Source: Pseudolysinimonas yzui
GTDB lineage: Bacteria; Actinomycetota; Actinomycetes; Actinomycetales; Microbacteriaceae
Direction: 5' to 3'
Assembly: GCF_014653215.1 (NCBI RefSeq)
Contig: NZ_BNAI01000001.1
Coordinates: 329,236-393,235 of the forward strand
DNA: 64,000 nucleotides
The notes beneath the pieces are model-generated. The model had not been told where the DNA came from, searched no databases, and saw only the letters and a list, made by a program, of their open reading frames with translations. The translations under genes and the position numbers were made by a program. This document shows positions 24,649 through 32,764 of this stretch, piece after piece. Position 1 is the first letter of the stretch. Each line of letters starts with the position of its first letter.

Positions 24649-26678
24649 CAGGGCTTCCTCACCGCGGCGCCGTACTCGACGTTGAGGATGTGCACCGGTT
24701 CGGTGAACGCATCAAGCCGCACGAAGTTGGAGTCGCTCCACGTCCAGCGCTGGCCGGTGAGGATCTCCCGCACGTCGAACGTCACGCCGGGGTCGAGCCC
24801 GAGCTGCCGCAGGTCGAGGTGCACGCTCGTCTCGCGCACCGAGTGCGGGTCGACGTTCGCCACGACGATGATGCCGTCGGGGCGACCCTTCGGGGTGAAG
24901 GCGCCGTCGAGGAACTTCGAGTAGACGAGCACCGCGTCGTCGTCGCTCCAGTGCACGCGTAGGTTGCGCAACTGCTGCAGCGACGGATGTTCGCGGCGGA
25001 TCTGATTGAGCAGCGTCAGGTACGGCGCGAGGGTGCGGCCCGTGGTCGCGGCGCGGGCCCAGTCACGCGGCTTGTACTCGTACTTCTCGTTGTCGATGTT
25101 CTCTTCGCTGCCCGGCCGGGCGACATCCTCGAACAGCTCGTAACCGGAGTACACGCCCCACGACGGCGACGCGGTCGCCGCGATGGCGGCCCGGATCTTG
25201 TAGGCCGGCGGCCCGCCGAACTGCAGGTACTCGGTGAGGATGTCGGGGGTGTTCACGAACAGGTTGGGGTGCAGGTAGTCCGCCGACTGGGTGGCGAGCC
25301 CGGTGAGGAACTCCTCCAGCTCGGGCTTCGTGTTGCGCCACGTGAAGTACGTGTACGACTGCTGGAACCCGGCCTCGGCGAGCGAATGCAGCATCGCGGG
25401 CCGGGTGAACGCCTCGGCGAGGAAGACGACATCCGGATGCGTCGCCGCGATGCGGCCGAGCAGCCACTCCCAGAACCACAGCGGCTTGGTGTGCGGGTTG
25501 TCGACGCGGAAGATGTTCACCCCCTGCGCGATCCAGTGCTCGACGATGCGCAGCACCTCGGCGGAGAGCCCCTCCGGGTCGGTGTCGAAGTCGAGCGGGT
25601 AGATGTCCTGGTACTTCTTCGGCGGGTTCTCGGCGTAGGCGATCGAGCCGTCGGGCCGGTGGGTGAACCATTCGGGATGCTCCGTCACCCACGGGTGATC
25701 GGGGGAGCACTGCAGGGCCAGGTCGAGTGCGATCTCGAGCCCCAGTTTCTCGGCCTCCGCGACGAACCAGCGGAAGTCGGCGAGGGTGCCCAGGTCGGGG
25801 TGGATGGCGTCGTGCCCGCCGTTGGTGCCATCGCCGAGCGGTCCGCCGATGGCCCACGGGCTGCCCGGGTCGTGCGGTCCGGCATCGGTGGTGTTGTTGG
25901 GCCCCTTGCGGAACGCCACGCCGATCGGATGGATGGGCGGCAGGTACACGACGTCGAAGCCCATCGCGGCGACCGCCGGCAGGCGCTTCGCGGCCGTGCG
26001 GAACGTGCCGGAGGTCCACGAGCCGTCTTTCGCCTTCTTCGCCCCCTCCGAGCGGGGGAAGAACTCGTACCAGGAGCCGACCGCGGCACGCGCCCGCTCC
26101 ACCCGCAGGGTCAGCGGAGCCGACTCGGTGACGAGCGACAGCAGCGGATGCGCGGCGATCGCCTTGGCGAGCCGGGGGTCGTGCGCGACCTTGAGCCGGG
26201 CGGCCGGGGTGAGCCCCGGGTCGGCGAGGGCTCGCGCGGCGTCGGCGAGCACCTTGCCCGAGCCGCGTTGCAGCACCTGCACGCCCGCGGCGAAGACGAT
26301 GTCGACATCCTGGTCGGCGGCGACCTTGATCTCTGCGGTGTGCAGCCAGGTCGCCCAGTCGTCGCGGGCCGCCCGCACTCGCCAGCGCCAGGCGCCCATC
26401 GAATCGAGGCGCACCTCGGCGCGATGCCGGTCGGTGCCCTTCGCGACCTCGTGCATCGGGTGACGAGTGACGGCACCCGACGGGTCGGTCAGCACGAGCT
26501 CGGCGAACAGCGCGTCGTGGCCTTCGCGGAACACTGTCGCCTCGAACGGCACGACCTCGCCGACGTAGGCGTTCGCCGCCCACAGGTTCTCGCTCTGCCG
26601 GGGGCGGAGGTCACGGATCGGGATGCGACCGAGCTGGCCCGGCACGCGGACGTCAGGGTCGGCAGGTGCGGCGGCCAT
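24648..26678 (-). CDS. glgE: Alpha-1,4-glucan:maltose-1-phosphate maltosyltransferase
   Basis: The protein has 676 residues. GH13 motifs: VVYLPPIHPIGVAFRKG, NIFRVDNPHTKPLWFWEWL (nucleophile Asp), VVFLAEAFTRP (acid Glu). The N-terminal domain begins IPIRDLRPRQSENLWAANAY. It extends glucan by maltose units from maltose-1-phosphate. ATG 26678 is chosen because a TACGGT box lies 6 nt upstream; an in-frame start at 26747 would add 23 residues. Enzymes making maltose-1-phosphate (GlgC/GlgM or TreS/Pep2) are not in this window. Confidence 0.95.
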   Translation of the reverse strand: MAAAPADPDVRVPGQLGRIPIRDLRPRQSENLWAANAYVGEVVPFEATVFREGHDALFAELVLTDPSGAVTRHPMHEVAKGTDRHRAEVRLDSMGAWRWRVRAARDDWATWLHTAEIKVAADQDVDIVFAAGVQVLQRGSGKVLADAARALADPGLTPAARLKVAHDPRLAKAIAAHPLLSLVTESAPLTLRVERARAAVGSWYEFFPRSEGAKKAKDGSWTSGTFRTAAKRLPAVAAMGFDVVYLPPIHPIGVAFRKGPNNTTDAGPHDPGSPWAIGGPLGDGTNGGHDAIHPDLGTLADFRWFVAEAEKLGLEIALDLALQCSPDHPWVTEHPEWFTHRPDGSIAYAENPPKKYQDIYPLDFDTDPEGLSAEVLRIVEHWIAQGVNIFRVDNPHTKPLWFWEWLLGRIAATHPDVVFLAEAFTRPAMLHSLAEAGFQQSYTYFTWRNTKPELEEFLTGLATQSADYLHPNLFVNTPDILTEYLQFGGPPAYKIRAAIAATASPSWGVYSGYELFEDVARPGSEENIDNEKYEYKPRDWARAATTGRTLAPYLTLLNQIRREHPSLQQLRNLRVHWSDDDAVLVYSKFLDGAFTPKGRPDGIIVVANVDPHSVRETSVHLDLRQLGLDPGVTFDVREILTGQRWTWSDSNFVRLDAFTEPVHILNVEYGAAVRKP

Positions 26679-27026
26679 GACTCGACCGTACTGCGTCGTC
26701 GGCATCACGCCGAAGATGTCGGCTCCCGCCACCCGATCGGGGTACAACGATTTTGTTCCGAAGGGTGACGTGCGGGTGATCTCGCTCGTATCCTGGGGGC
26801 AGGGGTGATTCAGACCACCCGAGAGCGACGGGGGTCGCCTCGGGTATCCCAGGGGGCACGGGCAACCGCTGTTCCCCGGTGACGTCAGTGCGCTAACGGG
26901 TTATGCGCAGGCGTCAAGGCGGGAGCGACCGTGGGGCGGGAGTCGGGGGACCTTCGCCCCGCGGTCGTCGCCGTATCGGCCGTCTCGTAACGGGGCGTTA
27001 ACTCCGCGCCCGTAGGCTCGCAGCTT
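26679..27026. promoter_or_regulatory. Divergent glgE/glgP control region
   Basis: 348 nt without a gene. It holds the glgE -10 box (26685-26690, minus), the glgP -10 box TAGGCT (27013-27018, plus), two TAAC...GTTA palindromes (26894-26903 and 26988-27000) and an imperfect direct repeat (TATCCTGGGGGCA at 26789; TATCCCAGGGGGCA at 26845). These could be operators for a regulator of alpha-glucan metabolism (inference). Confidence 0.5.
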
Positions 27027-29591
27027 GTGAAAGCCATCCGCCGGTTCACCGTCCGTCCCGTGTTGCCCCCCGAGCTGGGTGCCCTCGACGAGCTGGCGGC
27101 GAACCTGCGCTGGTCGTGGCACCAGCCGACGATCGAGCTGTTCCGGGATGTCGACCCCGAGCTGTGGGAGGTCGACGCCGACCCCGTCGGCCTGCTCGGT
27201 GAGGTGACGCCGGCCCGGCTCGCCGACCTCGCGGCCGACGGGGGGTTCGTCGAGCGCGCGAACGCGCTGCGCGACGACCTGCGGGCCTACCTCGCCGAAC
27301 CGCGCTGGTACCAGTCGCTCGGTGCCGACGTTCCCCGTTCGATCGCCTACTTCTCGCCCGAGTTCGGCATCGCCGCCGCCCTGCCGCAGTACTCGGGGGG
27401 CCTCGGCATCCTCGCCGGCGACCACCTGAAGAGCGCCTCCGACCTCGGGGTGCCGATCATCGGCGTCGGCCTGTTCTACCGCGCCGGGTACTTCCGCCAG
27501 TCGATCTCGCGCGAAGGCTGGCAGGAGGAGAGCTACCCGGTCGTCGACCCCGACGGGCTTCCGATGCGGGTGCTGCGCGACCCCGACGGGTCGGCGGTGT
27601 GCGTCGTGCTCGCCCTGCCCGAGGGCCGCGCGCTCACCGCGCGCGTCTGGCGACTGGATGTCGGCCGGGTGCCGCTGCTGCTGCTCGACACCGACATCCC
27701 CGAGAACCCCGAAGAGCTGCGCGGCGTCACCGACCGGCTCTACGGCGGCGGCGGCGAGCACCGGTTGCTGCAGGAGCTGCTGCTCGGCATCGGCGGCACC
27801 CGCGCCGTGAAGGCGTTCGCGGCCCTGGAGGGTCGCGACGAGCCGGAGGTGTTCCACAGCAACGAGGGCCACGCCGGATTCCTGGGGCTCGAGCGCGCCG
27901 CCGACCTGATCGGGGAAGGGCTCACCTTCGAGCAGGCGATCCGGGTGGTGCGCGCGGGCACGGTGTTCACGACGCACACTCCCGTGCCGGCCGGCATCGA
28001 CCGGTTCGAGGCGTCGCTCGTCGAACGCTACTTCGCCACCGACCTGCTGCCCGGCGTCGACGTCGCCGACGTGCTCGCGCTCGGAGTCGAACCCGACGCC
28101 GGTGGGCATCCCGACGACCCGGCACCGAGCTTCAACATGGCCGTCATGGGTCTGCGCCTCGCCCAGCGCGCGAACGGCGTCTCGAAGCTGCACGGCGAGG
28201 TGAGCCGCTCGATGTTCAACGCGCTGTGGCCGGGCTTCGACGCCGAAGACGTGCCGATCGGGTCGGTCACCAACGGCGTGCACGCCCCCACCTGGACCGA
28301 CGCCGAAGTCACCGCGCTCGCCGCGTCGCGCCTCGGCACCACCGACACGACGACCGCCGACTGGTCGTCGCCCGCGGTGACCGACGCCGACCTGTGGGCG
28401 CTCAAACGCCGGATGCGGGAGCACCTCGTGCAGGACGCCCGGCAGCGGATGTCGGCGGCCTGGGCCGAAGAGAACCCCGGCATCGCCGACCCCGCCTGGT
28501 TCCGCGACCTGCTCGACCCCGACGTGCTCACCATCGGCTTCGCGCGACGGGTGCCGACCTACAAGCGCCTCACCCTCATGCTGCACGACCCCGAACGGCT
28601 GCGGGCTCTGCTCACCCACCCGGAGCGGCCCATCCAGCTCGTCATCGCCGGCAAGTCGCATCCGGCCGACGACGAAGGCAAACGGCTCATCCAGCGTCTC
28701 GTCGAGTTCGCGCAGAGTCCCGACGTGCGGCAGCGCATCGTGTTCCTGCCGAACTACGACATCGGCATGGCGAAACGGCTCTATCCGGGCTGCGACATCT
28801 GGCTGAACAACCCCTTGCGTCCGCTCGAAGCCTGCGGCACCTCGGGCATGAAGGCCGCGCTCAACGGGGCGCTCAACCTGTCGATCCTCGACGGCTGGTG
28901 GAACGAGTACTACGACGACCGCAACGGCTGGGCGATCCCCTCCGCCGACTCCACCGGTGACGGGGCCGAACGCGACGCCCTCGAAGCGGCGTCGCTCTAC
29001 GACCTGCTCGAACACCAGATCACGCCGCGCTTCTACGACGGGCGGGAGGACGGCATCCCGCTCAAGTGGGTCGCCGACATGCGCCATACCCTCGCCACCC
29101 TGTCGCCGGAACTCTCGGCCGACCGCATGGTGCGCCAGTACGTCGAGGGCCTCTACATTCCGGCGGCGCAGGCCGAACGCACCATCACCGCGTCGAGTTT
29201 CCAGCCCGCCCGCGACCTGGCCGCCTGGGTCGCCCGGGTGGACGCCGCATGGCCGAGCGTGCACGTCGCCCACGTCGAATCCGGGGGAGTGGATGCGACT
29301 CCGCAGCTCGGCGAGCAGTTGCACGTGCGGGCCTACGTCGAGCTGGGCGACCTCGAACCCGACGACGTCAAGGTCGAGCTGGTGCACGGTCACGCCCGCG
29401 AGGGAGACCGGCTCACCGACATCCGTCGTCTTCGGCTCGACCTCGAGTCGCACGATCTCGGCTCACCCGCGACCTTCCACGGCACCGTCACCCTCGACCG
29501 CTCCGGCTCGTTCGGTTACACCGTGCGCGTCGTGCCCAATCACCCCCTGCTCGCCACCCCCGCCGAGCTCGGCCTCCTCGCCTCGGCGTAG
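27027..29591 (+). CDS. glgP: Alpha-glucan (glycogen/maltodextrin) phosphorylase
   Basis: The protein has 854 residues of the GT35 family in its short actinobacterial/archaeal form. AYFSPEFGIAAALPQYSGGL marks the N-terminal half, HSNEGHAGFLGLERA the middle, and GTSGMKAALNGALNLSILDG the PLP-lysine site. It releases glucose-1-phosphate from alpha-glucan ends, opposing the divergent glgE-glgB operon. GTG 27027 follows a TAGGCT box by 8 nt. Confidence 0.95.
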   Translation: MKAIRRFTVRPVLPPELGALDELAANLRWSWHQPTIELFRDVDPELWEVDADPVGLLGEVTPARLADLAADGGFVERANALRDDLRAYLAEPRWYQSLGADVPRSIAYFSPEFGIAAALPQYSGGLGILAGDHLKSASDLGVPIIGVGLFYRAGYFRQSISREGWQEESYPVVDPDGLPMRVLRDPDGSAVCVVLALPEGRALTARVWRLDVGRVPLLLLDTDIPENPEELRGVTDRLYGGGGEHRLLQELLLGIGGTRAVKAFAALEGRDEPEVFHSNEGHAGFLGLERAADLIGEGLTFEQAIRVVRAGTVFTTHTPVPAGIDRFEASLVERYFATDLLPGVDVADVLALGVEPDAGGHPDDPAPSFNMAVMGLRLAQRANGVSKLHGEVSRSMFNALWPGFDAEDVPIGSVTNGVHAPTWTDAEVTALAASRLGTTDTTTADWSSPAVTDADLWALKRRMREHLVQDARQRMSAAWAEENPGIADPAWFRDLLDPDVLTIGFARRVPTYKRLTLMLHDPERLRALLTHPERPIQLVIAGKSHPADDEGKRLIQRLVEFAQSPDVRQRIVFLPNYDIGMAKRLYPGCDIWLNNPLRPLEACGTSGMKAALNGALNLSILDGWWNEYYDDRNGWAIPSADSTGDGAERDALEAASLYDLLEHQITPRFYDGREDGIPLKWVADMRHTLATLSPELSADRMVRQYVEGLYIPAAQAERTITASSFQPARDLAAWVARVDAAWPSVHVAHVESGGVDATPQLGEQLHVRAYVELGDLEPDDVKVELVHGHAREGDRLTDIRRLRLDLESHDLGSPATFHGTVTLDRSGSFGYTVRVVPNHPLLATPAELGLLASA

Positions 29592-29596
29592 CGACT

Positions 29597-29657
29597 CGCG
29601 AGGTGCCCATTTCTGGGCATCTCGTCGGCGACGTGCGGCAGAAATGGGCATTTCGCG
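29597..29657 (+). terminator. Bidirectional terminator-like hairpin (GTGCCC family, copy 2)
   Basis: Arms CGCGAGGTGCCCATTTCTG (29597-29615) and CAGAAATGGGCATTTCGCG (29639-29657) pair over 19 positions, with two G-U wobbles on the plus-strand RNA. It lies between convergent glgP and ybaK and resembles the element at 22396-22461. Confidence 0.7.
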
Positions 29658-29671
29658 CGCCGAAGAGGGGG

Positions 29672-30139
29672 TCAGCGGGCGATGTCGGCGACGACGGCGG
29701 AGGTGGCGCGGATGAGGTCGGCGGGGGTGAGCTCCAGGTCGAGGCCGCGCCGGCCGCCGCTGACGAGCACCGTGTCCCACAGCTCGGCGGTCTCGTCGAG
29801 CACCGTCTCGTGCCGGGTCTTCTGCCCGATCGGGGAGATGCCGCCGACGACGTAGCCCGTCCGGCGTTCCGCGAGGGCGGCATCCGCCATCGCCGCCTTC
29901 TTGCCGCCCACCGCCGCCGCGAGGGCCTTGAGGTCGAGCTTGCCGGTCACCGGAACGATGCCGACGACGAGACGGCCGTCGACATCCGCCAGCAGCGTCT
30001 TGAACACCCGGTCGGGCTCGACGCCGAGGGCCTCCGCCGCCTCGCGCCCGAAGTCGGTCACCGCCGGGTCGTGCAGGTACGCGCGCTCGGTGAACGGGAT
30101 GCCCGCCGCCCGCAGCGCCACGACCGCCGGAGTGCTCAG
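29672..30139 (-). CDS. ybaK: Cys-tRNA(Pro)/Cys-tRNA(Cys) deacylase, YbaK type
   Basis: The protein has 155 residues. It aligns by eye along its full length with YbaK: HDPAVTDFGREAAEALGVEP, VFKTLLADVDGRLVVGIVPV, TGYVVGGISPIGQK and VSGGRRGLDLEL. It hydrolyses mischarged aminoacyl-tRNA. The family N-terminus (TPAV) is encoded upstream of the first GTG (30121). The only codon giving a full N-terminus is CTG at 30139, which overlaps the stop of the preceding gene (CTGA). A non-canonical start is therefore likely. Confidence 0.9.
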   Translation of the reverse strand: MSTPAVVALRAAGIPFTERAYLHDPAVTDFGREAAEALGVEPDRVFKTLLADVDGRLVVGIVPVTGKLDLKALAAAVGGKKAAMADAALAERRTGYVVGGISPIGQKTRHETVLDETAELWDTVLVSGGRRGLDLELTPADLIRATSAVVADIAR

Positions 30140-30672
30140 TAGGTGGTTCCGATCGAGGACATCACGAACGCCGCGTACAGCACGATGAACAGCACGCCCA
30201 GCACGGTCAGGACGATGCCGATGATGAGTCCGGCCAGGGCGATGCCGCGGCCGCTGTTCGGGTTGCCTGCCGCCTCGGCCTGCTTGGCGCGGGCGAGCCC
30301 GAACGCCGAGAGGATGATGCCGGCGATCGGTGCGATGAAGGGGAACACGATCCAGCCGCCCGCCGAGACGATGAGCCCGGCGATCGCGAGGCCGTTCGAC
30401 CGGGCACCGTAGGCGGGAGCGCCGTACGGAGCCGCGACGTAAGGCGACGCCGTGGTCTGGGCCGGCGCCGTGTAGGCGGGGGGAGTGGGATAGGTCTGCG
30501 CCGCGTACGGGTCGGGTCGGGGCTCGGCGGTGGGGCTGCCGAACGTGAACCCCGCATCGACGGTGGCGGCGCGCCTCTGATCCGACCAGCCGGAGCCGTT
30601 CCACCAGCGCTCGCCGGAGGGGTTCTCGGGGTCCTTGTACCAGCCGGCCTGGGGTGGCGTCGCGTCAGACAT
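30136..30672 (-). CDS. DUF2510/DUF4190 membrane protein
   Basis: The protein has 178 residues. A DUF2510 motif at the N-terminus (AGWYKDPENPSGERWWNGSG) is followed by a Pro/Ala/Tyr-rich linker and a DUF4190 pair of membrane spans (AIAGLIVSAGGWIVFPFIAP; ALAGLIIGIVLTVLGVLFIV). It is a common actinobacterial envelope protein of unknown role. The ATG lies 7 nt after TAGATT (30680-30685 minus), and this -10 box overlaps the glgX stop codon. Confidence 0.88.
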   Translation of the reverse strand: MSDATPPQAGWYKDPENPSGERWWNGSGWSDQRRAATVDAGFTFGSPTAEPRPDPYAAQTYPTPPAYTAPAQTTASPYVAAPYGAPAYGARSNGLAIAGLIVSAGGWIVFPFIAPIAGIILSAFGLARAKQAEAAGNPNSGRGIALAGLIIGIVLTVLGVLFIVLYAAFVMSSIGTTY

Positions 30673-30682
30673 GAGTATGAAT

Positions 30683-32731
30683 CTAGTGCGCCCGGAACAG
30701 GAGTATTGAGGTCGGCCCCACCGGCAGTTCCTCGCCCGGCGCGTGCTCCGGCTCGCGGCCCGAGATGTCGTCTTCGGACGAGTCCCACAGCAGCGTGTAG
30801 GCGGTCACGCCCTCGTGCTCGGGCAGGGTGACGGTCACCTCGGTTTCGAGGCCGTGGACGACGAGCAGGATGCGGTTGAACGCCTCGAACTCGGGCGTCG
30901 ACGCCGCGAGGTATTGCAGGGTGCGCTCGGCCGGGGAGTCCCAGTCGTCGAGCGACATCGACTCGCCCTGCTTGTTGTACCAGTCCATCTGCGTCGCACT
31001 CGGGGTGGTCTCGCCGAACCGCCCGAAGCGCACCGGGCGCAGTGCCGGGTTCTCGCGCCGCAGCTCCAGCAGGTGCCGGGTGACGTCGAGCAGCTCCTGC
31101 TGCCAGGTGTCGCGTTCCCACGACAGCCAGGTCAGCTCCGAGTCATGACAGTACGCGTTGTTGTTGCCGCGTTGGCTGCGGCCGAACTCGTCGCCCGCGG
31201 TGAGCATCGGGATGCCGGCGGAGAGCAGCAGGGTCCCGAGCAGGTTGCGGATGCCGCGGCGTCGCGCCGCGAGGATCGTCTCGTCGCGCGTGGGGCCCTC
31301 GACGCCGTGGTTGAAGGACTTGTTGTCGTTCGACCCGTCGCGGTTGTTCTCGCCGTTGCCGAGGTTGTGCTTGGAGTCGTACGACACCAGGTCCCACGCG
31401 GTGAACCCGTCGTGGGCGGTGATGAAGTTGACGCTCGCGAGCGGCCCCCGCTCGAGCGCGAACACGTGGTTGGAGCCGGCGAGGCGACGGGCGAGCGACC
31501 CGATCCCTTCGCTCGGCAGGCCCCCGGCGGCCCGGGCGGCGGCGATGTCGCGCAGCCAGAAGTTGCGCATCCGGTCGCGGTAGCCGTCGTTCCACTCCGA
31601 GTACCCGGCCGGGAAGTTGCCGACCTGCCAGCCGCCCATGCCGACATCCCACGGCTCGGCGATCATCTTCACGCCCGCGAGTTCCGGGTCGTCGCGGATC
31701 GCGAGCAGCAGCGGATGCTCGGGGTCGAACTCGGCACCCTCGCCACGCCCGAGGGTCGCCGCGAGGTCGAAGCGGAATCCGTCGACCTGCACCTCGTTCG
31801 CCCAGTACCGCAGCGAGTCGAGCACGAGCCGCTGCGCGACCGGCCGCGAGAAGTCGACGGTGTTGCCGCATCCGGTCGTGTCGATGTACTGGCCGGCCTC
31901 GTCCTGCCGGTAATAGGACGCGTTGTCGAGTCCGCGGAACGAGAACACCGGGCCGCCCCGGCCCTCCTCGGCGGTGTGGTTGTAGACGACATCCAGCACG
32001 ACCTCGAGGCCCGCCTCGTGCAGCAGCCGCACCATCCCCTTGAACTCGCGCAGCACCGCCCCGGTGCCGCCGGTCTGCGCCTCCCGGGTCGCGTACGCGG
32101 CGTGCGGGGTGAAGAAGTTGAGGGTGTTGTAGCCCCAGTAGTTGATGAGGCCCATCTTCTGCAGGCGCTGCTCGCTCACGCTCTGGTGCACGGGCAGCAG
32201 TTCGAGCGTCGTCACGCCGAGGCTCTTCAGATGCTCGATCGCGGCCGGGTGGGCGAGGCCGGCGTAGGTGCCGCGCAGCTCTTCGGGGATGTCGGGGTGC
32301 AGCTTCGTGAACCCCTTGACGTGCACCTCGTAGACGACGGTGTGGTCGAGGGCCACCGCCGGCTTGGTCGCTCCGCCCCAGTCGAACGCGTCGTCTTGCA
32401 CGTAGCCGCGCCACTCGCCGCTGCTGGTGCGGGCGAGGCCGCGGGCGTAAGGGTCAAGCAGGTTCTTCGACGGATCGAAGGCGTGCGTCGGGCCTTTGGG
32501 GCCGCGGGCCCGCAACGCGTAGTAGGTGCCCGGGATGAGGGCGGGGCTCACACCGCTCCAGACCCCGTCGGCGTCACGGGTGAGGGGGAGCGTGGTGCCG
32601 GCGTACGACGGGTCTTTGCCGTCGAAGAGGCACAGGTCGATGCCGGTCGCGTTCTCGCTCCAGACGCGGATCTCGCCGCCGTTCGGAGTGCCGCGCACGC
32701 CGAGATCGCGGAGCGGATCAGCGGCGGGCAT
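30683..32731 (-). CDS. glgX: Glycogen debranching enzyme
   Basis: The protein has 682 residues. An N-terminal CBM48 region (GEIRVWSENATGIDLCLFDG) is followed by a GH13 isoamylase barrel with VDGFRFDLAATLGRGEGAEF (nucleophile), VKMIAEPWDVG (acid) and NFITAHDGFTAWDLV. It cleaves alpha-1,6 links in limit dextrins and so works with GlgP. ATG 32731 is 7 nt after a TACGCT box. It is divergent from the cysteine desulfurase gene. Confidence 0.96.
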   Translation of the reverse strand: MPAADPLRDLGVRGTPNGGEIRVWSENATGIDLCLFDGKDPSYAGTTLPLTRDADGVWSGVSPALIPGTYYALRARGPKGPTHAFDPSKNLLDPYARGLARTSSGEWRGYVQDDAFDWGGATKPAVALDHTVVYEVHVKGFTKLHPDIPEELRGTYAGLAHPAAIEHLKSLGVTTLELLPVHQSVSEQRLQKMGLINYWGYNTLNFFTPHAAYATREAQTGGTGAVLREFKGMVRLLHEAGLEVVLDVVYNHTAEEGRGGPVFSFRGLDNASYYRQDEAGQYIDTTGCGNTVDFSRPVAQRLVLDSLRYWANEVQVDGFRFDLAATLGRGEGAEFDPEHPLLLAIRDDPELAGVKMIAEPWDVGMGGWQVGNFPAGYSEWNDGYRDRMRNFWLRDIAAARAAGGLPSEGIGSLARRLAGSNHVFALERGPLASVNFITAHDGFTAWDLVSYDSKHNLGNGENNRDGSNDNKSFNHGVEGPTRDETILAARRRGIRNLLGTLLLSAGIPMLTAGDEFGRSQRGNNNAYCHDSELTWLSWERDTWQQELLDVTRHLLELRRENPALRPVRFGRFGETTPSATQMDWYNKQGESMSLDDWDSPAERTLQYLAASTPEFEAFNRILLVVHGLETEVTVTLPEHEGVTAYTLLWDSSEDDISGREPEHAPGEELPVGPTSILLFRAH

Positions 32732-32764
32732 GCGAACCAGCGTATGGCTTCCTAGGGTGGGGTC

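Noticed and set aside
22447..24924. 825-codon plus-strand open frame
   Set aside because: Antisense to glgB; no recognisable motif while glgB has all catalytic residues.
26901..29453. 850-codon minus-strand open frame
   Set aside because: Antisense to glgP; composition of a shadow frame.
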